From: Lachancea thermotolerans CBS 6340
Lineage: Eukaryota > Ascomycota > Saccharomycetes > Saccharomycetales > Saccharomycetaceae
Direction of reading: 5' to 3'
DNA: 64,000 nucleotides
Assembly: GCF_000142805.1 (NCBI RefSeq)
Contig: NC_013083.1
Span: 1,240,001 to 1,304,000 of the forward strand
Shown here: positions 45,757-56,004 of the stretch, in pieces
Position numbering within the stretch: the stretch's first letter is position 1
Layout of the letters: every line of letters begins with the position of its first letter
The notes under the pieces: model-generated
The model's input: only the letters and a program-made list of their open reading frames with translations
Database searches by the model: none
Told to the model about the DNA's origin: nothing
Made by a program: the position numbers and the translations under genes

Positions 45757-48234
45757 TTAAAGAAAGATTTCAATGAGCCCATAACAAACGGTGCATGCAA
45801 CAACTAAAAAGATCAAAAAGCAGCCAACATAATGCCACCAAGGAGCCATCTGGAATCGGCTGAATAACAACAACAGACTAGTGCAGCTCAAAAGCAATGA
45901 CACCAAAAGTGTAACAATAATTATAGTAACAAGTCCCGGGCCTGGCCCTAATAAGATGTCGTCGTTTAATTCGCGGAATATTGAGGCAACAATACCCAGC
46001 GAGATGCCTGAAGTGATGCAGGAAATTAGTAGAGATGACAGATAAAAAAACGTAATGACCAAGTCATGCTTCGTTTCATATAAAGAATCCGAGTCCGTCT
46101 GTTGCTTTGTAAAGTCCAGGTACCTATCATAGTCTCTTTCGGCACTAACACCGGTGTAAGAAGTGCTCGAGGTGGTAACACTATTAAGAGAGGGACCACG
46201 TAAGCTATCTGCCAACAACGGCCTTCTTTCAGAAGAGCGTCCTGAAAAACTGATAAAGTCCTTAAAGCGCTCTGAAAAGCTGTACATCGTGTTGATGAAG
46301 TTCTTGTTAAAGACTATGAAGCCATTGTCCACGGAACCCCTAACTTGGGACTCCTCATCATTACTACCAAACGATTGGTAGCCGTCGTATGCTTCATCAC
46401 CGTCATCGAATTCATTCCAATATCTTATTCTTGGCTTGGGCTGTGGATCAGGAGAAGAAGATTTGTCTTTTCTCAACACATCCCTTTTCCTGTGACTTGA
46501 AATGGTTCCAGACTTTCTGCGTTTTGCTGCTGTAACATCAGATAGCTCTTTCGAGCCAGCTTCAAAGAGGGCCTCGTTGCTGAAATGGGTTAAGGAAGGA
46601 TTTACAGTTTCGATCAAAGCTGCCTCGATATCTTGTGCACTATGGGCCAAGTAAAGCAGCTTCCAGAGTGTTTGATCTTTTCTCAAAGGAAAAGTTGAGG
46701 ACTTGGTCTCTAGTAACTTTTCAATTAAACCCGTGACAACTTCTTCATCCTGGTCTTTGCCTTGACTAGTATCTGGACCAGAAGGCAGCCTTCTAATTTC
46801 AACAAACGCATACGGGACCTTGTGTTTTCTGTCCAGCGCTATGTCTTCATCAATGCAAACCAAGTATGTTTGTGATTCCCCTTTTTCAATGTTTTTAGTA
46901 AATCTTGTCCTCTTTGTAGAAATGAGGGGGCCCACTGGTTTCATGTCATGAGATCTTATCCATTCCAAACAGGCATTCCTTATTGAACTTAGAGCAGTTG
47001 TATCTGCTTCTGAAGAACTGGTGTCCTCCAATTCCTTTCCAGGTAGCGCGTTGGATAGTGTGCCAACAGGAACGTTATCTGAAACTATATGGTTCCTGAG
47101 TCCTCCAACATGACACATGATGATACACTTGCTTGCCTTGAATCCTGTTACTATCATGGTAGGATGTTGGTTGGCAGCTTCGTTTGCCAGGATGATAGGC
47201 ATGGGGTCGGAATCCAACAGCGTTATATCGATATTTTGGGAGCTTTTGATGTCGCTGATTTTAGGAGACGCAGCGTTTTGATGCTGGTTCAATGCAACTT
47301 GTAAATCGTGAAACGATTTAACAGCACGGGGACCCTGACTAGAGGCTAAATTGTTCAGGTTAGCAGGACTTGAGTTTTTGACGCTCTTTTGGGAGGCAAT
47401 TAGCATGTCGTCATCAACAACATGAAAGCCCATTTGAAGCAGGAGAAACTTCACTTGAGATACGTCTTCCCCTGACACAAGGAAAGATTGTAATCGTGTT
47501 GCCTTTCCTAAAAAGGCGCTATCAAAGGTTAGGTCTGTATCAGTAGGTATGGATTTTGAAGAAAAGTCAACTCCCCGAAATTTGCCAGGCGTTTCACCTG
47601 AGGAACCTTCGCGGACTAGTCCCTTCGACGATCCCGTCTCACCCTGCTCCAGCTCTTGCAACACATCAACCACCAGCGATACTTCGAGCAAGTACGGATC
47701 CAGATCCACCTTGACGAAGGAGATGCCGTCTTCCCCCTCCGTGAGCTCGGGAGAGCTTTTGAGGCGCTTCACAAACTGCTCGGCCGTCTCCTTTCCGTAA
47801 GGGTAGTACTTTAAAAACTTTTTGAGCAGCTTCCGTAGTGCAATCTTCTGGAGAATCAAAAACCGGCAAATTCTCAGCAGCTCCATATTGCAGTGGTCGA
47901 GATGGGACCCAATGAGAGCCAGCTGCCGCTTGCGCTTCTGGGAAGGGAGGTCCGCCCGCTGCTGGAGCCTAAGGATCGACGACTCCACAGAAACAAGCCG
48001 TGTGGATGTCTCTTTGATCTTCAGACTCGTGAAAGCGTTCACGCTGCGGCACTGTGTTTGGAATGCGCGGTAGAGCCCCTGCAACTCCTTGTCCTCCTCG
48101 AGGCTCGCCGCCGGCTCCTTATCAGGGCGCAATGTGGTCGCTTTCTTTACGACCTCCTTGAGATGCTTGTAATCGATGTTATTGAGTCGCCATTCTGGCA
48201 CAGATCTATCGTGGATCTGAGACCCGAACTTCAT
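45757..48234 (-). CDS. VTC5: vacuolar transporter chaperone subunit Vtc5 (SPX-domain protein)
   Basis: Vtc5 is an accessory subunit of the vacuolar polyphosphate polymerase and raises its activity. 825 residues. Order: SPX domain (about 1-175; [26 protein letters not shown], then the [15 protein letters not shown] region); a central VTC-type domain that lacks an obvious catalytic set; an acidic/Ser-rich linker; three C-terminal membrane segments (about 725-755, 765-795, 800-825), as in the VTC1-like domain. The SPX domain senses inositol pyrophosphates in this family. Divergent from SLU7, as YDR089W-YDR088C. Confidence 0.92.
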   Translation of the reverse strand: MKFGSQIHDRSVPEWRLNNIDYKHLKEVVKKATTLRPDKEPAASLEEDKELQGLYRAFQTQCRSVNAFTSLKIKETSTRLVSVESSILRLQQRADLPSQKRKRQLALIGSHLDHCNMELLRICRFLILQKIALRKLLKKFLKYYPYGKETAEQFVKRLKSSPELTEGEDGISFVKVDLDPYLLEVSLVVDVLQELEQGETGSSKGLVREGSSGETPGKFRGVDFSSKSIPTDTDLTFDSAFLGKATRLQSFLVSGEDVSQVKFLLLQMGFHVVDDDMLIASQKSVKNSSPANLNNLASSQGPRAVKSFHDLQVALNQHQNAASPKISDIKSSQNIDITLLDSDPMPIILANEAANQHPTMIVTGFKASKCIIMCHVGGLRNHIVSDNVPVGTLSNALPGKELEDTSSSEADTTALSSIRNACLEWIRSHDMKPVGPLISTKRTRFTKNIEKGESQTYLVCIDEDIALDRKHKVPYAFVEIRRLPSGPDTSQGKDQDEEVVTGLIEKLLETKSSTFPLRKDQTLWKLLYLAHSAQDIEAALIETVNPSLTHFSNEALFEAGSKELSDVTAAKRRKSGTISSHRKRDVLRKDKSSSPDPQPKPRIRYWNEFDDGDEAYDGYQSFGSNDEESQVRGSVDNGFIVFNKNFINTMYSFSERFKDFISFSGRSSERRPLLADSLRGPSLNSVTTSSTSYTGVSAERDYDRYLDFTKQQTDSDSLYETKHDLVITFFYLSSLLISCITSGISLGIVASIFRELNDDILLGPGPGLVTIIIVTLLVSLLLSCTSLLLLFSRFQMAPWWHYVGCFLIFLVVACTVCYGLIEIFL

Positions 48235-49110
48235 ATGTGCCGGACCCTGCTGTGTTTTCTCCTAAGAGCCACTTATCAAGTGAAGGGAAGATAATTTCAA
48301 AAAATTCCACTATCGCCAAACTTGAAAAATCATATGCTCCGGCTACGGCTCGTAACGCCTTCGAGCTGTGAGACCACCAAATATATACTGGATTTTAAGG
48401 GCCTGAATGCGCTCCACTACTTTCAAACAATGCATGGCCCGTTGACGCCGTTCTCCGTAAGTGCCAATATTATCAGAACTCGTGGTATTCTTCTTTGGAG
48501 CTTTCTGAGCCACACGTGAAAACGTGGCCAAGCACTATAATACATATTCACCGGTGCAAGTTTTCCGGACCTCGCCTCCGCTCGGGTCGTAACATGAACC
48601 TGCAGGGCGTGCATATGTCCAGGAACCCCGGTTTTAACATTAGAAGCGTAAGACCGAGTCACATCAAAAATTTTTACTTGGCCACAGGAGCGACAAAAAA
48701 CCGGTGTTTGACGCTTATAAACGCCGCGCTCCACGCTCTGCGTTCCTGAAACCTAAAAGCCGTGGAGCGAACGTAACGGTGTAGCGCGCGAGCTGCGGCA
48801 CTGCCGTGAATTAAGATTCCACTAGCGCCGACAAGGCCTAAAATCACGGCGTTTGGCAGAGCGTGAAGCTGAGAAGGAGTTGAAACTCTACATTTTTAAA
48901 GGAAATTGACAGCGCAGCAACCGCAATCTTCGAATCATGGGCAGGTGCTTTGTAGAGCATTTGGAAGCTGCCTGTGCTCAGGGGCACATCTTGTTTCTTA
49001 GTTGATTGGCGGCAGAGTTGAAAATTAAACATAAATTGAATAATATATATCTTTGACAATGGGCAAAAAGCCAAGAAGTCACGATTCCGGAGGTTGATAT
49101 CCTTGGAACG
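48235..49110. other. VTC5/SLU7 divergent intergenic (876 bp)
   Basis: Promoters of VTC5 and SLU7. CACGTG at 48513-48518. Higher GC than the flanking AT-rich regions to the left. Short frames on both strands look like chance. Confidence 0.45.
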
Positions 49111-50127
49111 ATGAGCAAGCGACAGGAGAATGTTCATATTCCGAAGTACATCAAGGACCAGCCTTGGTTTTACAAAAGCTCGGCGGAGGGAAGCGCAGAG
49201 AATGAAGACTACCTTGCGCATCATAGAAGGCATGGCAGACCCGACAGCGATCTTGACATCGACAACAACGCAGAGCCCAAGATAGGAAGAGGCATAAGAG
49301 ATGAGTACGAGCAATACACCGGGGTTTCGAGACCGAGGTTTGCGAAAGCAAAATGCTTGAACTGTGGGGCAGCAGACCACATTTCCAGAGACTGCCTAGA
49401 GGCACCAAGAAAACGCAAGGCCTACACTGAGGCGCAAACCCGCACCGCAGTGGTGCGCAGGAAAGAAATTGATGGCAACTGGGATGCCAGGCGGGACCGC
49501 TGGTTCGGATACGAGGGCAAGGAGTATGAGAATGTGCTTCAAAAATGGGAAAACAGCGCGGCGAAGCAGCGCGACCAGGCTGCTGGTGACGGAGATATCG
49601 CAGACGAACTCGACACTGACGAGGAGATCGAGCTTGCTGCCCTAGGCCTCTTCAAGGATGAGGCCACAGGCGCCGTGGCCGCTGACGACGAGCAGGGCTC
49701 GAAGCTGAGAGCATCTGTGCGGCTCCGTGAGGACCGCGCTGCCTACCTGAACGATATCAACTCTGAAACCATCAACTACGATCCGAAGTCACGCTTGTAC
49801 AAAAGCGACACCCTTGGGGAAGTGGATTCTGAATCCAAGATGTTCCACCGACACCTCACAGGCGAGTCGCTGGAGCTTTCTAAATTGAGCAGATTCGCAC
49901 GCGAGAAGACGCTGGAGTCCGGTGTTCGGGACGAAATGGAAGACGAAGCTAAAACTAGACATGTCCTTGTGGCGAACCCCACGAAATACGAGCTGATGAT
50001 GAAGAAGGAGGAAAGCAGCGTGCCAGTAAAACCGGAGGATCTTTATCGCGGTCAGTCCGCTAAAAAGCTCACAGGAACAAAGCAATCTGAAGACCAAAAG
50101 GCGCAGCTACTCAAGAAGTACGGCTAG
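49111..50127 (+). CDS. SLU7: second-step splicing factor Slu7
   Basis: Slu7 acts with Prp18 in 3' splice-site choice during the second step of splicing. 338 residues (382 in yeast). Seen: the conserved start NVHIPKYIKDQPWFY; a CCHC zinc knuckle with C82, C85, H90 and C95 (CLNCGAADHISRDC); KRKAYTEAQTR; DARRDRWFGYEGKEYE; and DINSETINYDPKSR in the middle. The Prp18-binding region is expected in the C-terminal half. Third-position GC is high. Tandem with RRP1, SSS1 and BUR6. The window also has BRR2, another splicing factor, but far away. Confidence 0.95.
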   Translation: MSKRQENVHIPKYIKDQPWFYKSSAEGSAENEDYLAHHRRHGRPDSDLDIDNNAEPKIGRGIRDEYEQYTGVSRPRFAKAKCLNCGAADHISRDCLEAPRKRKAYTEAQTRTAVVRRKEIDGNWDARRDRWFGYEGKEYENVLQKWENSAAKQRDQAAGDGDIADELDTDEEIELAALGLFKDEATGAVAADDEQGSKLRASVRLREDRAAYLNDINSETINYDPKSRLYKSDTLGEVDSESKMFHRHLTGESLELSKLSRFAREKTLESGVRDEMEDEAKTRHVLVANPTKYELMMKKEESSVPVKPEDLYRGQSAKKLTGTKQSEDQKAQLLKKYG

Positions 50128-50814
50128 ATTTGCAGAACTCTAAATGGTGGCTACCTCGCACAATGGAGTACAACCGAGTGATAAAAGAGAATATGAACTA
50201 CTCCCGAGTTTTTAAACAAAGTTGGAGTCAAGTAGCTCGAGGCGCCTCGCAAAAGGGTGCCGTAGAGTTGCTAATTTCTGAAGTCCCTAAACGTTTTTTT
50301 CTGCTACAAAATCACCGGGCCGGGAAGCTACATGTTGTCAGTTGACTGTCTAGAAACCTCTCGAACGATAGCAACGTCCACGTAAGCGACTCTAAATGTT
50401 TGCAACGCATGCTTTGGAACGCTTTTCTTTCACGATCAAAGACTCTGGTAGAGGATTCGGGCACTCCACTCGAGGCGTCGCACTCTAAATTAGACGAGCT
50501 GAACGCTCGGCTTGGTGACGGCTCTAAAAATGCCAGCGTGCGTTGTCTTCACCAAGGAGCTGGCGATACAAATTTGCGGAACGCGACGTTTGTTAGCAAG
50601 AATAATTACCCGACAAAGACCCATCCCAACGAAAGGGCGCGCTGATTTTACAACCTCGTGCTATTCTATTAAATTTATATATCGCTCCTGCTCGAAGTAT
50701 GGAAAATTTAATTAGTTGGCGGCATATGGCTTTCATAATATGAAAAAAATTTGAAGCTCATCGCTCTCATCAGTGTCTCGACAGAAGCAAACAAACAGTC
50801 ACCCCAGGACAAAT
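50128..50814. other. SLU7-RRP1 intergenic (687 bp)
   Basis: SLU7 3' end and RRP1 promoter, with a compact RRPE/PAC pair at 50741-50764. No extra gene. Confidence 0.5.
50741..50764 (+). promoter_or_regulatory. RRPE + PAC pair of RRP1
   Basis: TGAAAAAAATTTG (50741-50753) and AGCTCATCGC (50755-50764), an exact reverse PAC (GCGATGAGCT), lie 50-74 bp before the ATG at 50815. A GTG-initiated extension of RRP1 starting at 50773 would begin right after this pair and is rejected. Confidence 0.85.
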
Positions 50815-51672
50815 ATGGAGACTTCAGCATTCGTTAAGCAACTGGCTTCAAACAGCAGGACCGTGCGAGAGGAAGCGCTTGAGTCTTTGAAAAAATACCT
50901 AACCACAAAACAATTCAAAGACAGCAAGCAGCTGTCCTTCGATAAGCTCTGGAAGGGGCTCTACTATGCCATGTGGTTCAGCGACAGACCTAGGCCGCAG
51001 CAGAGACTTGCTACAAACCTCGGAGAGCTGTTTGTGCTCTATTTCGACAAGGCCGACAATCAAGCCGGCAGTGGGGAGCTGACCAAGAACGACAAAGCGT
51101 TTTTGAAGTTCAGCAAGGCGTTCTGGCGTGTGATGTGCATGGAGTGGTACAACATCGACCACCATCGTCTTGACAAGTACTTGTTACTGGTGAGACGGGT
51201 GCTTGCGCACCAGCTGCGATACCTACAACTGCGCGAGTGGAGCGAGGAAGTCGTGTCTGCGTACATCCACTCTGTGCTGCGCAAGCTGCCTCTAAGCGGC
51301 GACAAAAAGGTGTACAACGGAATACCATTCCATGTCATTGACATTCTGCTGGACGAGTGGGAGAAGCTGGTGCTGGGTTCGCCCGAGAATGGAGACGACG
51401 ACGACGACGACGACAGCAGTAACGAGGAGGACGAGGAGGCCAAGCTCCAGGAACAGCGCGAGCTCATCGCAGCAACCCCCCTGTCTCAGTTTGTGGACAT
51501 TTTCAGAGACCTGGCGTCGAACACCGACAACATCAAGGTCTTGCGTGATAAGATCAAAGAGGACATTTTCAAAGACGAGAGGTTGACGAGATGGGGTGTG
51601 CTGAGCGCCGAAGAGGTCCCGGCAATCGAAGATGACGGGGACGATGGCGAGGAGTGGACCGGTTTCAACTGA
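50815..51672 (+). CDS. RRP1: ribosome-biogenesis protein Rrp1 (Nop52 family)
   Basis: Rrp1 is a nucleolar factor for 27S pre-rRNA processing into the 60S subunit. 285 residues from ATG 50815 ([29 protein letters not shown]), as in yeast (278). Seen: a helical Nop52 domain over residues 1-190 ([29 protein letters not shown]-type helix, [17 protein letters not shown]), then a seven-Asp run (coded by seven GAC, 51394-51414), and a C-terminal WGV...EEW end. The promoter carries RRPE and PAC, which fits the job. Confidence 0.95.
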   Translation: METSAFVKQLASNSRTVREEALESLKKYLTTKQFKDSKQLSFDKLWKGLYYAMWFSDRPRPQQRLATNLGELFVLYFDKADNQAGSGELTKNDKAFLKFSKAFWRVMCMEWYNIDHHRLDKYLLLVRRVLAHQLRYLQLREWSEEVVSAYIHSVLRKLPLSGDKKVYNGIPFHVIDILLDEWEKLVLGSPENGDDDDDDDSSNEEDEEAKLQEQRELIAATPLSQFVDIFRDLASNTDNIKVLRDKIKEDIFKDERLTRWGVLSAEEVPAIEDDGDDGEEWTGFN

Positions 51673-51859
51673 CGGCCGAGGGCATGTATCTACATAGCGA
51701 ACACACGGAGCGCTGCGGCGCGCACGTGACCTTGCCGTGCGACGCGACGCGCTCCGAAAACTTTTAAGAAAACGACATCTGTTCAGAACAGCTAGCCTAT
51801 CTTTCTAGAAGCAGGAGAGCACAGCAGCACACACAACAGCCCCAGTTCCACCCATTGCA

Positions 51860-52072
51860 ATGGCCAAGAGCAACAACCAGATCGAGAAGCTAGCCGAGGC
51901 TCCCGTGGAGTTCGTCAAGGACGGCACCGCGTTCATCCAGAAGTGCAAGAAGCCCAGCAACCGCGACTTCCTGCAGATTGTGCGCGCCGTTGGTATCGGC
52001 TTTGTGGCCGTGGGCATCATTGGCTACGCCATCAAGCTCGTGCACATCCCTATCAGATACCTGATTGTTTGA
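51860..52072 (+). CDS. SSS1: Sec61 translocon gamma subunit Sss1
   Basis: Tail-anchored small subunit that clamps the Sec61 channel in the ER membrane. 70 residues (80 in yeast). Seen: NQIEKLAEAPVEFVKDGTAFIQKCKKPSNRDF, an amphipathic helix on the cytosolic face with the KKPDxxEF-like patch, and one C-terminal membrane segment (about 44-64). The N-terminus is shorter than in S. cerevisiae. Neighbours RRP1 and BUR6 fit YDR087C-YDR086C joined to YER159C. A CACGTG lies at 51723-51728, 132 bp upstream. Confidence 0.97.
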   Translation: MAKSNNQIEKLAEAPVEFVKDGTAFIQKCKKPSNRDFLQIVRAVGIGFVAVGIIGYAIKLVHIPIRYLIV

Positions 52073-52522
52073 GTGTGCGGAAGCGCACGAAGGGCGCCGT
52101 ACATAGTCCGTTCGAGTCTGTACATACATTTTTAACCCGCTGCGACGCGCCGCCGGCGGCTCTTGAAGTTGAACTTGGAGCGGGCCCGCGCGGCGGTCGG
52201 AATGCATGTCGATGTATTTTAAGAGTGACCTTGTGAGTGTTGGAGCGTGTGAGTGTTTGAGCGTATGAGTGTTTGCATGGAGCCCGGCGTACCGCGGCGG
52301 CCATTCGAACCCCCAGGGACGCGTTCCCGTGCTTGTCGCGAGCTTTTTTTTTTCGGCCTTTGGCGCACGTGGTTTCCCTCCTGGGACCGCCCAGGCACAA
52401 TACGCTACCATAAATTTTTCCAGATTGCCATTTCTTACGCGTATATAAAGTGAGCAGTGGAGGCGATGAGATGGGTAGGCCGCACGCGTGCGCGCAGACA
52501 GTAAAGCGAGCAGGCGCCAGAG
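52073..52522. other. SSS1-BUR6 intergenic (450 bp)
   Basis: SSS1 3' end and BUR6 promoter. Contains a three-copy 16-bp minisatellite (52232-52279) and a T run at 52347-52354. Confidence 0.5.
52232..52279 (+). repeat. three-copy 16-bp minisatellite
   Basis: TGTGAGTGTTGGAGCG, then the same unit with G-to-T at position 11, then a third diverged copy (TATGAGTGTTTGCATG). It lies 244 bp before the BUR6 ATG. Confidence 0.9.
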
Positions 52523-52843
52523 ATGAGTGAAACCAACGGCAGCGAGGTTTTTGGAAACATAAAGACACACTTCCCTCCTGCAAAGATCAAGAAGATCATG
52601 CAAACAGACGAAGACATCGGTAAGGTCTCGCAGGCGACGCCGGTGATCACAGGGCGGTCGCTGGAGTTTTTTATAGCAATGCTGGTGAATCGCAGCGGGC
52701 ATGTGGCCAAGGAGATGGGGTGCCGACGCATCAGCGGAGAGGTGATGAAGAAGACGATCATGACGGACGAGAAGTTCGACTTTCTGCGAGAGCTGATCTG
52801 CGGGGACCGGGCCAAGGAACAGACGGATGAGGAAGAGGCCTGA
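52523..52843 (+). CDS. BUR6: negative cofactor 2 alpha subunit Bur6
   Basis: Bur6 (NC2α) pairs with Ncb2 to bind TBP on DNA and repress or tune transcription initiation. 106 residues against 142 in yeast; the missing part is the variable N-terminal tail. The H2A-like histone fold is well kept (IKTHFPPAKIKKIMQTDEDI, GKVSQATPVITGRSLEFFIA, GCRRISGEVMKKTI). ATG 52523 gives MSETNGSEVFGNIKTHF. Acidic C-terminal end (QTDEEEA). Followed by a 1.05 kb GC-rich gap. Confidence 0.96.
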   Translation: MSETNGSEVFGNIKTHFPPAKIKKIMQTDEDIGKVSQATPVITGRSLEFFIAMLVNRSGHVAKEMGCRRISGEVMKKTIMTDEKFDFLRELICGDRAKEQTDEEEA

Positions 52844-53894
52844 GCGGGCTCTAGTGGGGAATGCCGCGGGGTGCCCAGCGGGATTCGCCAGTGCCAGCCG
52901 GAGGCGGCGGCCGCGGCCGCGGCCACCGCGACGGCTTGTCATGTGGCACGTGACGCACGGCTTCTGCCGCGTCGCCCGACAGAGGTGGCGCGCTGCGCGG
53001 ACTTGCGCACCAGCTGGCTTGGGGCGCGGTGGGCCTGCAGGCCCGCCGCCGTCGCAGCGTCTGTAATATAACTATCCAAGGTCCAGCGCCGCTTGGCGTC
53101 GTACGTAATGTGCATAACGAAGAATAGGAAGTCACTGTTTACGAACCGGAGCGATCACGAGGGACGACTGGATATATTTACGTTTTCTCTCTGCCGCGTC
53201 GGGGCGAAACTCAAGGGGGAGTTCGAGCCGCGATCGGGCGCTGGCCCGGAGAGGCTTTGTTTGGATGGTTTGTTGCATTGTTCAAATGCGCACGGCCCGA
53301 AATTAGTGAGTAACCGTGTGATATAGATGGGCTACGCTGGAGCGATTTTATCTCGGAAGTCTATGTTGCGGTAACCGCCGGCTGCGGAGTCTCGAAAGCT
53401 CGCGCCCGTTCCGCCGAAACAGCAAGACCCGTCCGAACCTATACGCATCTCGCTCCGGCGTCGAACCTCAATGGCGACACAACCTAAACCATGACTCTCT
53501 CGTGCATTAGGTGGCCCATCACGTGCACTAATGGCACCTGACTCCTCATTTTAGACGACTTCTATCACCGCTCCTGACGCTCGTATGTCATGCCCGTCCG
53601 TGCACTATCACGTGATTGCACCTGCATACGCGCCAGCGCCCACTATCCGCATGCAGGCTCTTCCACAATGCATCGCCTCATCGCATCTCTCCTCCGGCAA
53701 CCCAGAGAGCCTGAGACTAGCGACGTGGGGGCCATTCACTAGACAGCTCAGGGTCCTCCAAGCACTGCCCCCGAGCGAGCGAGTATTAATACGGCTCATT
53801 CGCCTTCAAGCGCGCACCTCGGAAACACACAACAGCGTTTAGTTCCACTGTCAAGCGCACCAACTAGCACATCGAGCAAGTGATATAATTCAAC
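52844..53894. other. BUR6-symporter intergenic (1.05 kb), GC-rich
   Basis: Contains a GCGGCC-type palindromic block (52898-52930) and three CACGTG sites (52947-52952, 53520-53525, 53609-53614). The last two are 285 and 370 bp before the symporter ATG. No GATAAG site is visible, although nitrogen-controlled urea transporters usually have them. No other gene seen. Confidence 0.5.
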
Positions 53895-55502
53895 ATGGGT
53901 ATCCTCTCTGTGCAAGCTGCTAACGGCATCCTGTGGCCGATGTACGGCGTATTGCTTATCACGGCATGCGGAATCGCGTACTGGAAGAAAGACGCCAAAA
54001 CATTCCTCTCGGCCAACGGCACGCAGAAAGGCGTGCCGCTGGCATTCAACTTCGTGGCATCGGCCCTGGGAGTTGGCGTGTTCACTACGTACCCGCAGAT
54101 CGCCAACATCAGCGGGCTGCACGGACTGCTGGTGTACGCGCTGGCCGGCGGGCTGCCCATGTTCCTGTTTGCGTTTTTTGGGCCCGTAATCCGGCGCAAG
54201 GTGCCAAACGGGTTTGTGCTGACGGAGTGGGTGTTCCAGCGGTACGGCAAGGTGTGCGGGCTGTACCTCAGCGCGTGCACGATCCTGACGCTGTACCTGT
54301 TCATGGTCAGCGAGCTCGCGTCGCTCAAATTCTGCATCCAGAGCCTGACCACGGTGCGCGCACTGCCCGTGGTGATCGTGGAGTGCGTGGTGACCACGAT
54401 CTACACTACGGTGGGCGGGTTCCACATCTCGTTCATCACGGACTCGATGCAGGTGTCCGTGGTGTTCGCGCTGCTGGTGGTCGTGGCGTGCGCCATGGGC
54501 TCCTACATCCACATCGACACGTCCAAGATCGGGCCCTCGGGCCTGCTCAAGCAGAATAAGCTCGGCTGGCAGCTGGTATACATCCTTGTGGTCGCCATCT
54601 TCACAAACGACTTTTTCATGAGCGGCTTCTGGCTGCGGACCTTCGCCGCGCGCTCCGACCGTGATCTGCTGATCGGCTGCTCGCTGGCCTTCGTCGTGCT
54701 TGTCATCATGGTCTCGCTCATCGGCGTCACGGGCTTCATCGCCGTGTGGGCCGGCCTGGTCGACGTCGCGGACCAGGACCTCGGCGGCTCCAGCTTCTTC
54801 GTCCTGCTCACCGCCATGCCCGACTGGGTCATGGGTTTTGTCCTGGCCTTTGCCGTCGTCCTCTCCACCTGCACCCTGGACTCTCTGCAGAGCGCCTTGG
54901 TCTCCACCATCTCTAACGACGTCTTCCGCAACAAGCTTCCGCTCGTCTACGCGCGTGGCCTCGTCGCCCTCATCATGGTTCCTGTTGTTGTGGTGGGCCT
55001 CATCGCCGAGGACGTCCTCAGCATCTTCCTGATCGTCGACCTGCTGTCCAGCGCGGTCGTACCCGTGCTCATGCTCGGCCTTTCGTCCCGCTTCTTCTTC
55101 CTATCAGCGTGGGAGGTGGTCGGCGGTGGCCTTGGTGGCATCTTTGCCGTGTGGATCTTCGGCACTGTCTACTACGACTCACCTCGTGAAGGCGGCCGTC
55201 TACTGCTTGTATCAAACGGTCTCTACGGCCAGGACTCGAAGGGTGTCTACGGTAACGATTGGTCTGCTTTCGGAGCCTTTGTCGTGGCCCCATTTGGCGG
55301 CATCCTGGTCGGTTTCCTCATCCTCGCAATCAGAACGGCCGTCAACTACACGCGCTGCAGAATGCATAACCTGAAGTTCAACATGTATAAAAAAACAGCT
55401 TTGGTCGAAGAGCCAGAGCACAACGAGCCAGTGCTCGAAGAGGACGCGACCATCAAAAAGACCTTCACATCGCGCACCTCCGAGGTCAGCGAATACGCTT
55501 GA
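53895..55502 (+). CDS. sodium:solute symporter family transporter (Dur3-like)
   Basis: Membrane transporter of the SSS family, the group that contains yeast Dur3 (urea, polyamines). 535 residues with about 12-13 hydrophobic segments; the loop TTVGGFHISFITDSMQV near residue 170-190 fits the family hallmark (VGG..A.F.TD..Q), and VLSTCTLDSLQSALVSTISNDV fits the SSS signature region. It is much shorter than Dur3 (735) and diverged, so the substrate is unknown. No gene of this kind lies here in S. cerevisiae, where BUR6 and YER158C are neighbours. Third-position GC is extreme, with CTG and CTC favoured for Leu, unlike RAD4 or BCK2 but partly shared with SLU7, SSS1 and BUR6. Transfer is possible but not shown. 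Confidence 0.8.
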   Translation: MGILSVQAANGILWPMYGVLLITACGIAYWKKDAKTFLSANGTQKGVPLAFNFVASALGVGVFTTYPQIANISGLHGLLVYALAGGLPMFLFAFFGPVIRRKVPNGFVLTEWVFQRYGKVCGLYLSACTILTLYLFMVSELASLKFCIQSLTTVRALPVVIVECVVTTIYTTVGGFHISFITDSMQVSVVFALLVVVACAMGSYIHIDTSKIGPSGLLKQNKLGWQLVYILVVAIFTNDFFMSGFWLRTFAARSDRDLLIGCSLAFVVLVIMVSLIGVTGFIAVWAGLVDVADQDLGGSSFFVLLTAMPDWVMGFVLAFAVVLSTCTLDSLQSALVSTISNDVFRNKLPLVYARGLVALIMVPVVVVGLIAEDVLSIFLIVDLLSSAVVPVLMLGLSSRFFFLSAWEVVGGGLGGIFAVWIFGTVYYDSPREGGRLLLVSNGLYGQDSKGVYGNDWSAFGAFVVAPFGGILVGFLILAIRTAVNYTRCRMHNLKFNMYKKTALVEEPEHNEPVLEEDATIKKTFTSRTSEVSEYA

Positions 55503-56004
55503 TGGCCAACTCCGCAGACTCATCGTCATCCGTTCCGCATCTAATTATATACGATTGATTCTCTACATGTTAATTTTTTCCATACTCATCACATTCCACA
55601 TACATTAAACGTTTAACCTTCTATCAGCTGCACCAATTAAAACGCGTGAGAGTAACATTTCTTAGAGTGTCATACACTTCGTGCAAGACCTCAAGGCTTA
55701 CCTCTCACTACTCGCTCGCCTCACAAGCCTGGTTATCTCGTCCGGCTTTTTTTCCTGTGTTCATTTTTGGGGCGTCTCGAACAAACGAAGTGCTAATAGC
55801 TCACAGGTTCGAAGAACTTGGAAATTAAAAAACAAGAAAACAGCCCCTTCAGAGTTCTCGAGACTACATGAGTAAAGTGCTCGCCGCTACCGGACTTCTA
55901 TAATCACACTACATTCGCTACAATAGTCATTCGGAGCTCCGATTGCCAAGCCCTTCTATTATTATCCTCCCGTTTCCGTGTTATTACCACCAACTTGCGC
56001 ACAA
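55503..56004. other. symporter-AFR1 intergenic (502 bp)
   Basis: Symporter 3' end and promoter of the next gene. GC falls back to AT-rich values. No gene or named motif. Confidence 0.4.

Noticed and set aside
51890-52942. 350-codon minus-strand frame across SSS1 and BUR6
   Set aside because: It is antisense to two well-supported genes in a GC-rich stretch where stop codons are rare; the translation is Arg/His/Leu-rich with no similarity.
53222-53232. tRNA B-box-like GTTCGAGCC
   Set aside because: No matching A box at the right distance and no acceptor stem; similar checks at 62515 and 7530 failed too.
53796-54559. Long frames on both strands within the symporter gene (238, 208 and 177 codons)
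   Set aside because: Same GC effect; repetitive His/Arg/Asp composition, and the plus-strand symporter frame fully explains the region.
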